From positions 1 through 47,171 of the IMG/VR virus record IMGVR_UViG_3300025012_000145: a stretch of DNA of 47,171 nucleotides. One strand, 5' to 3'. Of the stretch, positions 7,889 through 15,388 are shown piece after piece (position 1 is the first letter of the stretch; each line of letters begins with the position of its first letter). The position numbers and the translations under genes are program-made. The notes under the pieces are model-generated. The model saw only the letters and a program-made list of their open reading frames with translations. It had not been told where the DNA came from and searched no databases. The stretch is from a virus.

Positions 7889-9867
7889 TAAGCCGCTGCT
7901 CTTTTTTTCTCCATGTCTTCCCCGTTCAGGATTCGCATAGCCGCCTGTATCAGGTCGTTCTGCCCTTCTTGCTCTACGTCGCCCACCGGCACGTAGTCGC
8001 AAAGCTCGACAAAGCACACCGTATCGAAGAGGTCGGGGGACTTGATCCCTTCCCCCTTCATCTGGTCCTTTGGCATGATGACGTAGCGGCCCGCCTCGTC
8101 AATCTTGTACGGTATCCGGGAGCCCTGCTCCACGACCTTCTTGCCGGGGGGGAGCCTGCGCCTGCGGGTGAAGATCGCCTCGCGGGTTTTGACACTAGAG
8201 AACGCACGCCGGTTCTTGTACCGCTTCTTATCGGCATCGGTATGAGGGGGGAGCCCCCAGTTGATGCGCTCAACCAGACAGTTCAGCTCTTCGAGGTGAA
8301 GGATGACGGTTCTGCCAGGGCCGTCGCCGTCGACCGCAAAGGTGATGTTGGGGTAGTGCCCTATGTCGGCGTACATCTCGCGGGCGAACTTCAGTTCATC
8401 CAGTTCCAGGTACTCAACCTGCTTTATCGCCTCGGCCAGCCTCTCCGGGCCGTACCCTGAGACCTTCCAAAGGGTGTAGACGGAACTGTCGCGGTGAACG
8501 CCCTCGGCGACGTCGACGGTTGCCACCCAGCCCCACGCCTCTTTATGGACTATGACATCCGTCTGCGACTGCTCCAGCCACGTCTTAGGGATCAGGAACC
8601 CCGAGAGGTTATCCGGGAGTCGCCCCAGCACCTTGATCTGGTATTCCGGGGAGTGGTGCCCGCCGTACTTGACAAGGTGAGCCTCGATCCAAGGACGATC
8701 CACAAGGGGGGATTCTTCGGCGTTCAGGTTAAAGGTCTGGTAGATGGACTTCAGGGTGCCAAAGGCTTCAGCAAACCGCCCTACGCTGCGCGTCGGCTGA
8801 CTTATCATTATGTGCCGGTTGCCGTCCTGAGTGAGCGCCCCTTCGAGGATGTCGTGGATGACATCCTCAACCCCGGATGCTTCGTCTATCAGGACGGTGT
8901 ACTGCTTCGCGTGCTGACCTGCCACACCCTCCGGCTTGTGCTTGCTGGCTGTCTTCGCCATGACATACCAGAGGTCCTTGAAGCTCTTGTTGTAAAACCG
9001 CTTGGTGTCCTTGACGAAATGGCCCTGCAACCACGGGAAGTTATTCTCGACCTGCGCTATGGCAGAGTCGATGTACTTCCATACGCCTATCCGGCACTGA
9101 TCGACGTTGTTGGCAGTGAGAAGCATCTGGGAGAAGATGTCGGGATGGACTTCGCCATGGAGCGCCTTGAGGGCGAGGTAGGGATCGACTACGGTGGCGT
9201 GCCAACAGCAATACCAGCCCATAAGGAACGATTTTCCTGTGTTGGAAAAAACCGTACCGTCTTCGGCCTGAAAACGGTGATTGCCGTCCACCTCAAAGCC
9301 GTAGTAGTCGCCGACGACATCGACCAGCACGGCGCTGACAATGTTGATCTGCATCTCGACGCCGGGGGCGATGGCCCGATAAGCCGCATACTTTTCCCGC
9401 TCCGCAGCCTCCATCCAGCGCCAAGTGCTGACTGGTAGCTGCACCCGCTCCCTTGTCGCCTTGATAATCAGGCACAGGTAGTGGCTGTCGTTGAAGACGT
9501 GGCTCCTGCCGTTGTCATAGGTGAAGCGGTACATCGCTTCCCTGCCGCGCACCACATCAATGACGTTCCGGGGGGTCCAGTCGTCCCCCATGAGAACGTC
9601 GCCTTCGATAACATCCTCGACGGCCTTTGCGGTGCCATCGAACATGCGAACGCCGGTTCCCTTGCCGAAACAGCCATGGCCGGAAGCGATGGCAACCTTG
9701 CACCCTGGCTTGCTCACTGCGTCCATGATAAGGTGCTGCTGCCAGCTCGGCTGCTGTACGGAGTTTTCGCAGACAAAGCGGGTGAAATCGTTGTGGTATC
9801 TGAGGCAGTATTCCCAATAGCGGGGATCGTTGAGGATGCTCTTCTTCTGCTTCTTCGGTTTAGCCAA
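7888..9867 (-). CDS. terL: Terminase large subunit with in-frame mini-intein
   Basis: This is a 659-residue precursor (515 after intein removal), the ATPase-nuclease motor that packages DNA. The Walker A motif is split: SGHG at residues 62-65, the intein at 66-209, then TGKS at 210-213, which rejoins to SGHGTGKS. Walker B is LIDEAS (Asp328/Glu329). The RuvC-like nuclease shows VDVAEG (Asp452), FAVDGDGPG and a C-terminal DLFDTV. The start is TTG 9867 with AAGGAG 7 bases upstream. The upstream methylase frame overlaps it by 154 bases. The small subunit is about 16 kb away, unusual for terminases. Confidence 0.92.
   Translation of the reverse strand: MAKPKKQKKSILNDPRYWEYCLRYHNDFTRFVCENSVQQPSWQQHLIMDAVSKPGCKVAIASGHGCFGKGTGVRMFDGTAKAVEDVIEGDVLMGDDWTPRNVIDVVRGREAMYRFTYDNGRSHVFNDSHYLCLIIKATRERVQLPVSTWRWMEAAEREKYAAYRAIAPGVEMQINIVSAVLVDVVGDYYGFEVDGNHRFQAEDGTVFSNTGKSFLMGWYCCWHATVVDPYLALKALHGEVHPDIFSQMLLTANNVDQCRIGVWKYIDSAIAQVENNFPWLQGHFVKDTKRFYNKSFKDLWYVMAKTASKHKPEGVAGQHAKQYTVLIDEASGVEDVIHDILEGALTQDGNRHIMISQPTRSVGRFAEAFGTLKSIYQTFNLNAEESPLVDRPWIEAHLVKYGGHHSPEYQIKVLGRLPDNLSGFLIPKTWLEQSQTDVIVHKEAWGWVATVDVAEGVHRDSSVYTLWKVSGYGPERLAEAIKQVEYLELDELKFAREMYADIGHYPNITFAVDGDGPGRTVILHLEELNCLVERINWGLPPHTDADKKRYKNRRAFSSVKTREAIFTRRRRLPPGKKVVEQGSRIPYKIDEAGRYVIMPKDQMKGEGIKSPDLFDTVCFVELCDYVPVGDVEQEGQNDLIQAAMRILNGEDMEKKRAAA
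9241..9672 (-). mobile_element. Mini-intein in the terminase P-loop
   Basis: This 144-codon insertion begins with Cys66 (CFGKGTGVRMFDG, block A). It has an NDSH in the block B position (residues 126-129, Asn where Thr is usual) and YYGFEVDGNHRF as block F, and ends VFSN followed by Thr210 as the +1 nucleophile. The penultimate residue is Ser instead of the usual His. There is no homing endonuclease domain; only about 40 residues separate the splicing blocks. Confidence 0.88.
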
Positions 9868-10364
9868 AGGTAACTCCTTAACTGCACAAGTTGACCTTCA
9901 ATACCACAGTTCGCAAGGGTTTGGTAGTTATTGCCCCCATAGGCGACTAGACATGAAGGTGCCCCGGAGTTGGCGGGTGCTCTCTCTCCTGTTACGTGGT
10001 GGAAATGGAGTCTTCCTCTGATAAAAAGCATCCCGGTTGCGCGTTCCCATACCTGTCGGAAAAACATATCGGTCTCAGTCCTGGCAAAGATCAGCGCAAC
10101 CCCATCCCCATGGTCAGCAAGCCTGCCCAACCACACAGCCGCTTCTGCCCCATAAGGAGGATTGCACCATACCCTGCCTTCCCACGGCTTTTTTAACCCG
10201 TTATCGATTATGGTATAGTGGTTTTTCGCAGTGGGCCACGGTCGGTTTATCGGGCTACACGGGTCAAGGTCAAAATCTCCCAGTGCCTGGACGATGGCGG
10301 GCGGGGTCAACCATTCGTCTTTACCCATTTTATGGGAATGGTGCCCCCCTATTCCTTTACTCAT
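9714..10364 (-). CDS. dam: Dam-type DNA N6-adenine methyltransferase
   Basis: This is a 216-codon frame; ATG 10364 overlaps the upstream stop (ATGA). DEWLTPPAIVQALGDFDLDP (16-35) and WCNPPYG (67-73, the NPPY catalytic motif) define the phage Dam family (PF05869). RLHFHH and a C-terminal LVAYG also fit. These enzymes methylate adenine, usually to protect phage DNA. The family normally ends about where GIEGQLVQL is seen. The remaining ~55 residues read into terL in another frame, and a TAA lies right there in the +1 frame, so a lost stop or indel is likely. Confidence 0.85.
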   Translation of the reverse strand: MSKGIGGHHSHKMGKDEWLTPPAIVQALGDFDLDPCSPINRPWPTAKNHYTIIDNGLKKPWEGRVWCNPPYGAEAAVWLGRLADHGDGVALIFARTETDMFFRQVWERATGMLFIRGRLHFHHVTGERAPANSGAPSCLVAYGGNNYQTLANCGIEGQLVQLRSYLWLNRRSRRRASSTIPAIGNTASDTTTISPALSAKTPYSSRAGSSTLSWTQ

Positions 10365-10762
10365 AGGGGCACCGCCGCAGGAGAGGGTTTGCTGGCTTCT
10401 GCTACCAGTTCGACCATGCGCTTACATTCTTCCAACGACATAAAGCCGACATGGGGCTGCGTGTCCATGCCCAGTAGAACCTTCAGGCGGCGGTACGCCT
10501 CTTTCCTGTTCATCTCCCCGGACTTCCACCACGGGTCAAAGACGGCGTGCGCCTTGATCTTCCACGCCCTCAGTTCCTTGTTTGCCAAGCGGCCAAGGGG
10601 CGCATGGTCCTTGCTGTCCTTGTGAGTCCCTACGTGTGCGTCACACGACAGGCAGGCCCATATCTTCAGTTTGGCAAGAGCGGGGCTCCGGGGGTAAATC
10701 TTCTTCCCAGTTACCAGCTTGGCGGATTTCCCGCAGTAGTCGCAAATTACCTGTCGCTTCAT
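10361..10762 (-). CDS. DUF3268-type zinc-finger protein
   Basis: This is a 133-residue protein. CDYCGKSAKLVTGKKIYP at 7-24, then CLSCDAHVG, then PLGRLANKELRAWKIKAHAVFDPWW follow the zinc-finger-containing DUF3268 family found in many phages. The two CxxC pairs would hold one zinc. It starts within a tight operon between a small gene and the methylase. Role unknown; nucleic-acid binding is likely. Confidence 0.75.
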   Translation of the reverse strand: MKRQVICDYCGKSAKLVTGKKIYPRSPALAKLKIWACLSCDAHVGTHKDSKDHAPLGRLANKELRAWKIKAHAVFDPWWKSGEMNRKEAYRRLKVLLGMDTQPHVGFMSLEECKRMVELVAEASKPSPAAVPL

Positions 10763-11094
10763 GCCGCCCTCCGCTGTGCCTTAAAGTTTTCAATCCATTC
10801 AATGTACCGATCCAGGCCGCCACACTCCGCAAGGACACGGTGCCACATTTCTAACTTAATTTCCCTCCATTTGCCAAGGATAGAATGGCGACGGGTGCCA
10901 ACTTTCTTCTTGGTATTGGGCCGCGTCCCTTCAGTCAGTTTGCCGACTGCATTGGCCTTGTGCCATGTGGACGGGTCATCGTCATAGGACCAAAGCATGT
11001 CGGAGACTTCCTTATACGTGAAGCCCGTCCTAAACTTGCGGTAGTATTTCCGTTCCAGTTCTTCTGGCGTTAGCTCTTGCTCCAGTCTTCCCAT
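10759..11094 (-). CDS. Hypothetical phage protein
   Basis: This is a 111-residue basic, helical protein. GFTYKEVSDMLWSYDDDPSTW followed by RHSILGKWREIKLEMWHRVL is a pattern I associate with conserved but unnamed phage proteins. The first residues overlap the ASCH gene by 25 bases. No function assigned. Confidence 0.6.
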   Translation of the reverse strand: MGRLEQELTPEELERKYYRKFRTGFTYKEVSDMLWSYDDDPSTWHKANAVGKLTEGTRPNTKKKVGTRRHSILGKWREIKLEMWHRVLAECGGLDRYIEWIENFKAQRRAA

Positions 11095-11519
11095 CGCTTC
11101 ACAGTCTCCATAGACAGCGGGTGAGGATATACCACGTCAAAGAACCCCAGTTGGCCCTTGCACTCGAAGAACTTCAGCGGCTTGCCGTTCTTCATTACCA
11201 GCCCCAAGGGGCCGAAGAAAAAAGGATCGGCTACCCTACCCGCGCAGCCGCGCATGCAACCCGTGAGATTGACGATGCCGACGATGCCGCCCGTCTCCAG
11301 TTCCTTCAGGCCGGGGAGGGGGATGTCGGGGAAGGTCTCCCGGACCCAGTTGTAGCCGTCGCGGTCGATCTTCTTCCCGGCGTGGATCAGGATCGGGCCT
11401 CGTATCTTGGGATCGTAGCGCCAGTCCCGGTTCTCCACGGTTTTCCATGGCTGCCCCGTAGCAGGGTTGACGGTAGTGAGCAACATCGCCCAAGGTTGCA
11501 TAACGCTAAGGGTCCTCAT
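11070..11519 (-). CDS. ASCH-domain protein
   Basis: This is a 149-residue protein. The start LSVMQPWAMLL, then KTVENRDW and GPILIHAGKK, are the core of the ASCH fold (PUA-like, RNA-binding or base-modified nucleotide handling). Phage ASCH proteins are usually of this length. GGTGGAGG sits 4-5 bases before ATG 11519, which overlaps the upstream TGA. The substrate is not predictable. Confidence 0.75.
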   Translation of the reverse strand: MRTLSVMQPWAMLLTTVNPATGQPWKTVENRDWRYDPKIRGPILIHAGKKIDRDGYNWVRETFPDIPLPGLKELETGGIVGIVNLTGCMRGCAGRVADPFFFGPLGLVMKNGKPLKFFECKGQLGFFDVVYPHPLSMETVKRWEDWSKS

Positions 11520-11659
11520 TTCACCTCCACCGGTCTATCGCAGCACGGGCACTCTTCGCCGTCTTCGGGCGGCTCCGACAACACCATGACCTTGCCGCAA
11601 GACGTGTTATAGGTCGCCTTCTTCCCTGGCACTAGCTTCCATTCGCATACGTTTTTCAC
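11516..11659 (-). CDS. Small Cys-rich protein, GTG start
   Basis: This is a 47-residue protein. GTG 11659 overlaps the upstream stop (GTGA) and has GGGGAGG 7 bases before it. It carries C5, C21 and a C-terminal CPCC (residues 37-40), one likely zinc site. It ends with an ATGA overlap to the ASCH gene, supporting translational coupling. Confidence 0.55.
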   Translation of the reverse strand: MKNVCEWKLVPGKKATYNTSCGKVMVLSEPPEDGEECPCCDRPVEVK

Positions 11660-11838
11660 GGCATCACCTCCCCACGGATGAAATCCCACGAGATGACCTG
11701 CCGCTCACCGCCGTCTTCGTCCACGTTGGTCTTCAGATTTTCGTCATCGTCAAGCAGCTCTCTCACCTCATCGTCTGGTACTTCGATGTAGGTGACGAAC
11801 CTCACGGTAGCCTCTCCGGTAATCCTGATCCGCTTCAT
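11656..11838 (-). CDS. Hypothetical small acidic protein
   Basis: This is a 60-residue protein. The first strand-like segment (MKRIRITGEATVRFVTYIEV) is followed by a highly acidic patch (PDDEVRELLDDDENLKTNVDED). The pattern suggests a small beta-alpha fold or a protein that mimics nucleic-acid charge. Overlaps both neighbours by 4 bases. Not recognised. Confidence 0.55.
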   Translation of the reverse strand: MKRIRITGEATVRFVTYIEVPDDEVRELLDDDENLKTNVDEDGGERQVISWDFIRGEVMP

Positions 11839-12419
11839 GCTGCCATCTCCTTCAGGAACTCGCGCACGTTGCGGAATTCCTCGTTACGAAAGCTACCGTC
11901 TGCATAAATGCGGGTCTCTCTTAGGTTGTGACCATTGCGCTTCAGGTAGTCGATGCAGCCCTGTTCCGTGAAGCAGGCCGTCACGAACTCCCACAATTCG
12001 ACGTAGCAGATCTTCGCCCACTTGCCCGTGCTTTTGCCCTGCCGATCTTTTGCTTCCAGCCGCGCAGCAAGGGTCTCGTCGGCGGTCCCTTCCCCGTCTT
12101 TATGGCACCAGTCGTAAAGGTCCGTGTAGTCTTCGCTCACGCCGTAGGTCTTTTGCTTCTGCTGCACGATGAAGATAGGCGCGTCCGTGATCCGGTTGTC
12201 TTGCGTCGCTATCAAGTGGCCGATCTTGCACATTTCGGGTTCGACGGCCTGAACCGCCCGCGCCTTCCATGCGTACCACGCCAGATAGGTCCGGTGATCC
12301 ACGTAGCCGTCGTCTTCAATGTGTCGCACCAAGGGGAGCTTGTCGGCCCTGATCGGCTCGGACGCCCACGCCTCGAACCGCTCCCGCTCTTTTGCTTCGC
12401 CTGCCTCGCTGAGTTTCAT
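11835..12419 (-). CDS. Hypothetical protein
   Basis: This is a 194-residue protein. ATG 12419 has AAGGGGG 5 bases away and is preferred over an in-frame GTG at 12533, which lacks a clear ribosome site. The N-terminus (ERERFEAWASE... YVDHRTYLAWYAWKARA) is the common phage small-protein signature seen in accessory operons. The rest includes a YVELWEF segment. The ~120 bases upstream to 12542 show no other convincing gene. Confidence 0.6.
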   Translation of the reverse strand: MKLSEAGEAKERERFEAWASEPIRADKLPLVRHIEDDGYVDHRTYLAWYAWKARAVQAVEPEMCKIGHLIATQDNRITDAPIFIVQQKQKTYGVSEDYTDLYDWCHKDGEGTADETLAARLEAKDRQGKSTGKWAKICYVELWEFVTACFTEQGCIDYLKRNGHNLRETRIYADGSFRNEEFRNVREFLKEMAA

Positions 12420-12542
12420 GCTACCCCCTTGTTTAAGGACGCGCCCGCTTCCTGCGAACTGTACCCATCGGCTTCGTATGGGATATTCCGGTTTTACCCT
12501 GTCTGCCGGGGCCTTGATTGTTTCCACGGGCACGTCCAGCCC

Positions 12543-12704
12543 TTAGCTTGTCACGGGACGCCTGTAGTAAGGTGTGTTGCATTCGAGCAACGCCTGCCCG
12601 ATGGTGCATTCCTGCACAGGGCCGAACACGCCCGGAGTGTGGTAGCTCATGTACTCGTCGCCCTTTTGGACAATCTCCCCGGCCTTCAATGCTCGATACT
12701 TCAC
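12543..12704 (-). CDS. Small hypothetical protein, GTG start
   Basis: This is a 53-residue protein. GTG 12704 follows the upstream TAG by one base, with AGGGGG nearby; a longer in-frame start would run through the neighbouring gene. The sequence VKYRALKAGEIVQKGDEYMS looks like the ends of a small SH3-like beta barrel common in phages. Function unknown. Confidence 0.55.
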   Translation of the reverse strand: MKYRALKAGEIVQKGDEYMSYHTPGVFGPVQECTIGQALLECNTPYYRRPVTS

Positions 12705-12705
12705 C

Positions 12706-13074
12706 CTACCCCCTTGCCGACTTGCTCGGTCCCGATCTTGTAAAGCCGTCTTCGCCATCCGAAAGCAGCTTTAGCCTGCTGTCGTCAACCTCTTCCCATG
12801 GCCCGTAGACTCCGGTTTTCAACGCCTGCTCACATACCTGCTTCGGGGTGTAGAGGACGACATCCTCCGCTTGGAACATCCCGTAGTAGGCTTCTTTTGG
12901 GAACTCAGCGTCGAAGACAGGATCATAGACGGCCCCGGACCTTTCCAGCCACGCATGATGGATGCAGGCCCCTTGGAAGTGAAGGTAGCCCTGCGCCAAG
13001 TGGTCCCACGCGCCCCGGCGCATTGCCCTGAAGGAAAGCTCGTAGCATCGGCCTACTCGGTCTTTGAACTGCAT
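12706..13074 (-). CDS. Hypothetical protein with Cys-His-Asp pattern
   Basis: This is a 122-residue protein. GGAGGGGG sits right before ATG 13074; the start overlaps the upstream gene by 22 bases. The sequence shows GRCYELSFRAM, then GACIHHAWLER, then GAVYDPVFDAEFPKEAYY. A Cys, a His and an Asp in that order is the layout of transglutaminase-like/papain-like folds, and similar small phage proteins share it. Catalytic activity is inference only. Confidence 0.6.
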   Translation of the reverse strand: MQFKDRVGRCYELSFRAMRRGAWDHLAQGYLHFQGACIHHAWLERSGAVYDPVFDAEFPKEAYYGMFQAEDVVLYTPKQVCEQALKTGVYGPWEEVDDSRLKLLSDGEDGFTRSGPSKSARG

Positions 13075-13295
13075 TCCCCCTCCTGAAACAACGGCAGTTC
13101 TTCCTGCTGCCACACCTTCACGTCGTTGCGCTTCTTCCGCCCCTTGGTCAAGAGTCGCCGCTTGTTCTTGGACGCCCGGACGGATTGCAGCAGGTTCCAG
13201 CAGCCGGTACCGATCCGCCTCTTGATGGATTCTTCACCGGTCAATTTGCGCCCGCACACGAGGCACCGAACGACTGCTTTAGGCGTCTCACTCAT
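13053..13295 (-). CDS. DUF6011-like zinc-binding protein
   Basis: This is an 80-residue protein. RCLVCGRKLTGEESIKRRIGTGCW at 10-33 matches the DUF6011 pattern (CxxCGRxLT, basic linker, GIGxxC). A strongly basic tail (KNKRRLLTKGRKKRN) suggests nucleic-acid contact. No enzyme motif. Confidence 0.65.
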   Translation of the reverse strand: MSETPKAVVRCLVCGRKLTGEESIKRRIGTGCWNLLQSVRASKNKRRLLTKGRKKRNDVKVWQQEELPLFQEGECSSKTE

Positions 13296-13679
13296 CTAGC
13301 CCTCCGGCCTGATCCGGCTTTTCGCTATGGGGCCCACGACTGGCTTTCTCGTGAAAATCTCCCCGTCGAGGAACATCTCCAGCAGCTCCCCGGCCTGCTC
13401 CGGGCCGACTCCCCGGCTTTCCAGCGCCTTGATTCGCTCTTCCCTCATAGGGATGACGAACCCCGGCAAGGTCTTGACCATGGCGGGCATCGGAAGGATG
13501 GACCCGGACGCTATCACGAGCAGCTTCTCCAGCAGCCCCTTGGCTTCATCGGCGTAATCCTTCACGCCGGGGCACGAGTCGCAGGACCCGTGCTTCAGCT
13601 TGTTCAGCAGGCAGCCCAGTTGGGTGATCTTGGGCACCATGGGACACTTGAAGGGCTTGTCGCCGATGGCTTTGGTCAT
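13296..13679 (-). CDS. Hypothetical Cys-containing protein
   Basis: This is a 127-residue protein whose ATG overlaps the upstream stop (ATGA). It has four N-terminal cysteines (C11, C22, C32, C35) arranged as C...C...CDSC, a possible metal site, then helices. The C-terminus is MFLDGEIFTRKPVVGPIAKSR. Not recognised. Confidence 0.55.
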   Translation of the reverse strand: MTKAIGDKPFKCPMVPKITQLGCLLNKLKHGSCDSCPGVKDYADEAKGLLEKLLVIASGSILPMPAMVKTLPGFVIPMREERIKALESRGVGPEQAGELLEMFLDGEIFTRKPVVGPIAKSRIRPEG

Positions 13680-14026
13680 TGCCCATGCTCCAGCTCTTCC
13701 ACCCACGCCACGAAACCCTCAAGGATCGGCTGCACGTTGGTGTCGTCGGACCATCCCGCAAAGCCAATAAAGCCGTCCTGGTTGAAGCTCACGGCCTCCC
13801 GCTTGTCGAAGTAGAAGGCATGGCACTCGATACCGGCGAAGAACTGAGCCTTGCCCTGGCCTTGCAGCTTCACCTTGTCGTTACACCTGTAGGAGCCCTT
13901 CATCAGGCCGCTGGCTACCATCTTCTCGTCTATCAGTTCCTTCAGACGCTGGAGGCTTGCGGCGTCCACGTTGCCGTAGGTGAGCCCCGCGTCTTTGAAC
14001 CGTGCCCGTGCTTCGTCCCTGTTCAT
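13676..14026 (-). CDS. Hypothetical protein
   Basis: This is a 116-residue protein starting MNRDEARARFKDAGLTYGNV. The start at 14026 overlaps the DUF5131 stop (ATGA). It has an N-terminal helical part and a beta-rich C-terminus (QFFAGIECHAFYFDKREAVSFN). No family recognised. Confidence 0.55.
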   Translation of the reverse strand: MNRDEARARFKDAGLTYGNVDAASLQRLKELIDEKMVASGLMKGSYRCNDKVKLQGQGKAQFFAGIECHAFYFDKREAVSFNQDGFIGFAGWSDDTNVQPILEGFVAWVEELEHGQ

Positions 14027-14877
14027 TTGAGCCCCCATGCAAGTTCAGTGTGGATCTCCCCGTCGAGGACCGGGAACCCATTACGCTTCTCGCTCCAGTG
14101 CCCCGGTGTCCGGTTGCCGTTCTCGCCTGATCCCTGTTTGAACATAAAAGGGATATCGTTGGCCTCGGCGCACTGGTTACGGACGGCCTTGACCCATGCC
14201 GAATTGAGACGGCGGGCATTACCACCAGACTCCCCTCCGAGGATTACACCATCAAGCGGCACAAAGGGGGACCCGTCACAAGTGGGGCAGCTACAGAACC
14301 CCAGGGATGCCCCGACATAGCCGCCCACTCCTTTACATTCAGGGCAGCCAGGGAGAACTATCGGCCCCACCATCGGCTCCAAAGAAACGAACCGCTTGGC
14401 CGCTGGGGTCTGGAGTAGCAGCGGTATGCGTTCATCTGCCATCTGCTGGTTCTCGGCAGAGACGCCAAGGATAAGGTTATGAAGGGGTTTATCTATGGTC
14501 CGGAGCATATACTCCTGCATCCATTTGGCCCTTTTGGTGAGCAGGATGAAAGTGTGATGACCGTTCAGTGCGATCATCTTCATGATGGCATCGAGCCAAT
14601 GGACCTTCACCGACTCATGGAACACGTCGCCCATGGACCCGATGAAGATGGAACGCGGTTGCCGCCAGTGGTACGGCTTGTCCAGCGCGGAAGGGACAAA
14701 GGCTGTCGTGCCGTTCCACTTGTTATCAGTGACGACTTCCTTGTACCCTTCCTTGCCCATTGCAGCCAAACGGCGGGCCATCCCCTCGGCGTAGCACGAA
14801 TTGCAGCCGGGGCTTGCCTTAGAGCACCCGATGATGGGGTTTATCGTCTCGTCGACCCAAGGAATACCCGTAGACAT
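14023..14877 (-). CDS. DUF5131 (phage Gp37/Gp68) family protein
   Basis: This is a 284-residue protein. WVDETINPIIGCSKASPGCNSCYAE at 7-31, then IFIGSMGDVFHE, ILLTKRAKW and GGESGG define the Gp37/Gp68 family (PF07505). The N-terminal C-x6-C-x2-C clusters are like those of radical-SAM proteins, and the family is thought to be related, but its reaction is unknown. An extra CPEC...CSCPTC insertion lies near residues 178-200. TGGAGG precedes ATG 14877. Confidence 0.85.
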   Translation of the reverse strand: MSTGIPWVDETINPIIGCSKASPGCNSCYAEGMARRLAAMGKEGYKEVVTDNKWNGTTAFVPSALDKPYHWRQPRSIFIGSMGDVFHESVKVHWLDAIMKMIALNGHHTFILLTKRAKWMQEYMLRTIDKPLHNLILGVSAENQQMADERIPLLLQTPAAKRFVSLEPMVGPIVLPGCPECKGVGGYVGASLGFCSCPTCDGSPFVPLDGVILGGESGGNARRLNSAWVKAVRNQCAEANDIPFMFKQGSGENGNRTPGHWSEKRNGFPVLDGEIHTELAWGLK

Positions 14878-15096
14878 TTACACCTCCAGTTCTTTACGGT
14901 AATTTGCTTCCAATGTGCCAGACCACGAACGCCGCCCATGCTCCAGATCGCTTATGTACGCAGGGGAAAGCTTCAATCCAGCAGCGACAGAGCGCAAACT
15001 CCTGTCTTTGGCCTCCCGCAACTGTCTGAGTTCGGCCCCTAAGATTGTATCGTCTACCACCCTGCCAGTACCACCACATTTAGGACACTCTTTCAC
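14878..15096 (-). CDS. XRE-family regulator with N-terminal zinc knuckle
   Basis: This is a 72-residue protein. GTG 15096 has AAAGGAG 5-6 bases upstream. Residues 4-14 (CPKCGGTGRVV) form a knuckle; residues 20-58 are a Cro/XRE helix-turn-helix (LRQLREAKDRSLRSVAAGLK then SPAYISDLEHGRR). The regulator is likely to bind its own promoter region, which carries repeated GCTTG motifs. It sits at the head of the operon that includes DUF5131 and ASCH genes. Confidence 0.75.
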   Translation of the reverse strand: MKECPKCGGTGRVVDDTILGAELRQLREAKDRSLRSVAAGLKLSPAYISDLEHGRRSWSGTLEANYRKELEV

Positions 15097-15129
15097 GGTT
15101 GCTCCTTTGTAAGCGTTGCTTGCTGACGG

Positions 15130-15158
15130 ACATTACAGGAAGGCGTTTATCTGTGCAA
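15130..15158 (-). promoter_or_regulatory. Promoter of the XRE gene
   Basis: TTGCAC (15153-15158) and TAATGT (15130-15135) on the minus strand are separated by 17 bp. Three GCTTG motifs flank it: two direct copies 17 bp apart (15173-15177 and 15156-15160) and one inverted (15118-15122), suggesting autoregulation by the XRE protein. Confidence 0.55.
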
Positions 15159-15177
15159 GCATTATTTGCGAACAAGC

Positions 15178-15212
15178 ATAAAAAAAGGCCCACGACCTAA
15201 GTCATGGACCTT
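15178..15212 (-). terminator. Intrinsic terminator
   Basis: A 12-bp stem (arms 15185-15196 and 15201-15212, two G-U pairs) with a 4-nt loop is followed, on the minus strand, by about seven T residues. It can also act weakly on the plus strand. It separates the NinB/ncRNA unit from the XRE operon. Confidence 0.75.
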
Positions 15213-15346
15213 TTATTCTTGTACGGCAGTAGTGGAAGGGTAGTCGGCGACGTTTCACTGTACCGGGGCCAACTCTATCTACCGTGGGTGCCCTTTACCG
15301 GCGAACAGCTCGAAGCTGAAACGGTTCAGGGCGGGACGGTGAGCAA
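15180..15346 (-). ncRNA. Candidate phage small RNA (~165 nt)
   Basis: A strong promoter (TTGACA 15376-15381, 17 bp, TAATTT 15353-15358) and the terminator at 15178-15212 bracket about 165 bases with no convincing gene on the minus strand. The expected start is near 15346. Short frames exist (an 18-codon GTG frame, and a 51-codon plus-strand frame from 15204 without a ribosome site), so a tiny protein cannot be excluded. Confidence 0.45.
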
Positions 15347-15352
15347 GATGCG

Positions 15353-15381
15353 AAATTAGCTTAAGTCTGTCAGTGTGTCAA
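15353..15381 (-). promoter_or_regulatory. Strong sigma70-like promoter of the ncRNA candidate
   Basis: A perfect -35 TTGACA (15376-15381), exactly 17 bp, and -10 TAATTT (15353-15358) on the minus strand, just after the NinB gene stop. Confidence 0.65.
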
Positions 15382-15388
15382 CTTAATT

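Noticed and set aside
8494-9438. A 314-codon plus-strand ORF opposite the terminase gene.
   Set aside because: It is a mirror of the terminase codons in GC-rich DNA, with no start signals or domain signature.
9241-9672. Homing endonuclease in the intein.
   Set aside because: Only about 40 residues separate the splicing blocks and no LAGLIDADG or HNH motif is present.
15204-15359. A 51-codon plus-strand ORF (MDLLFLYGSSGRVVGDVSLY...).
   Set aside because: It lacks a ribosome site, begins inside the terminator stem, and is the reverse of all other genes. The ncRNA reading is better supported, though the protein look of the sequence prevents full exclusion.
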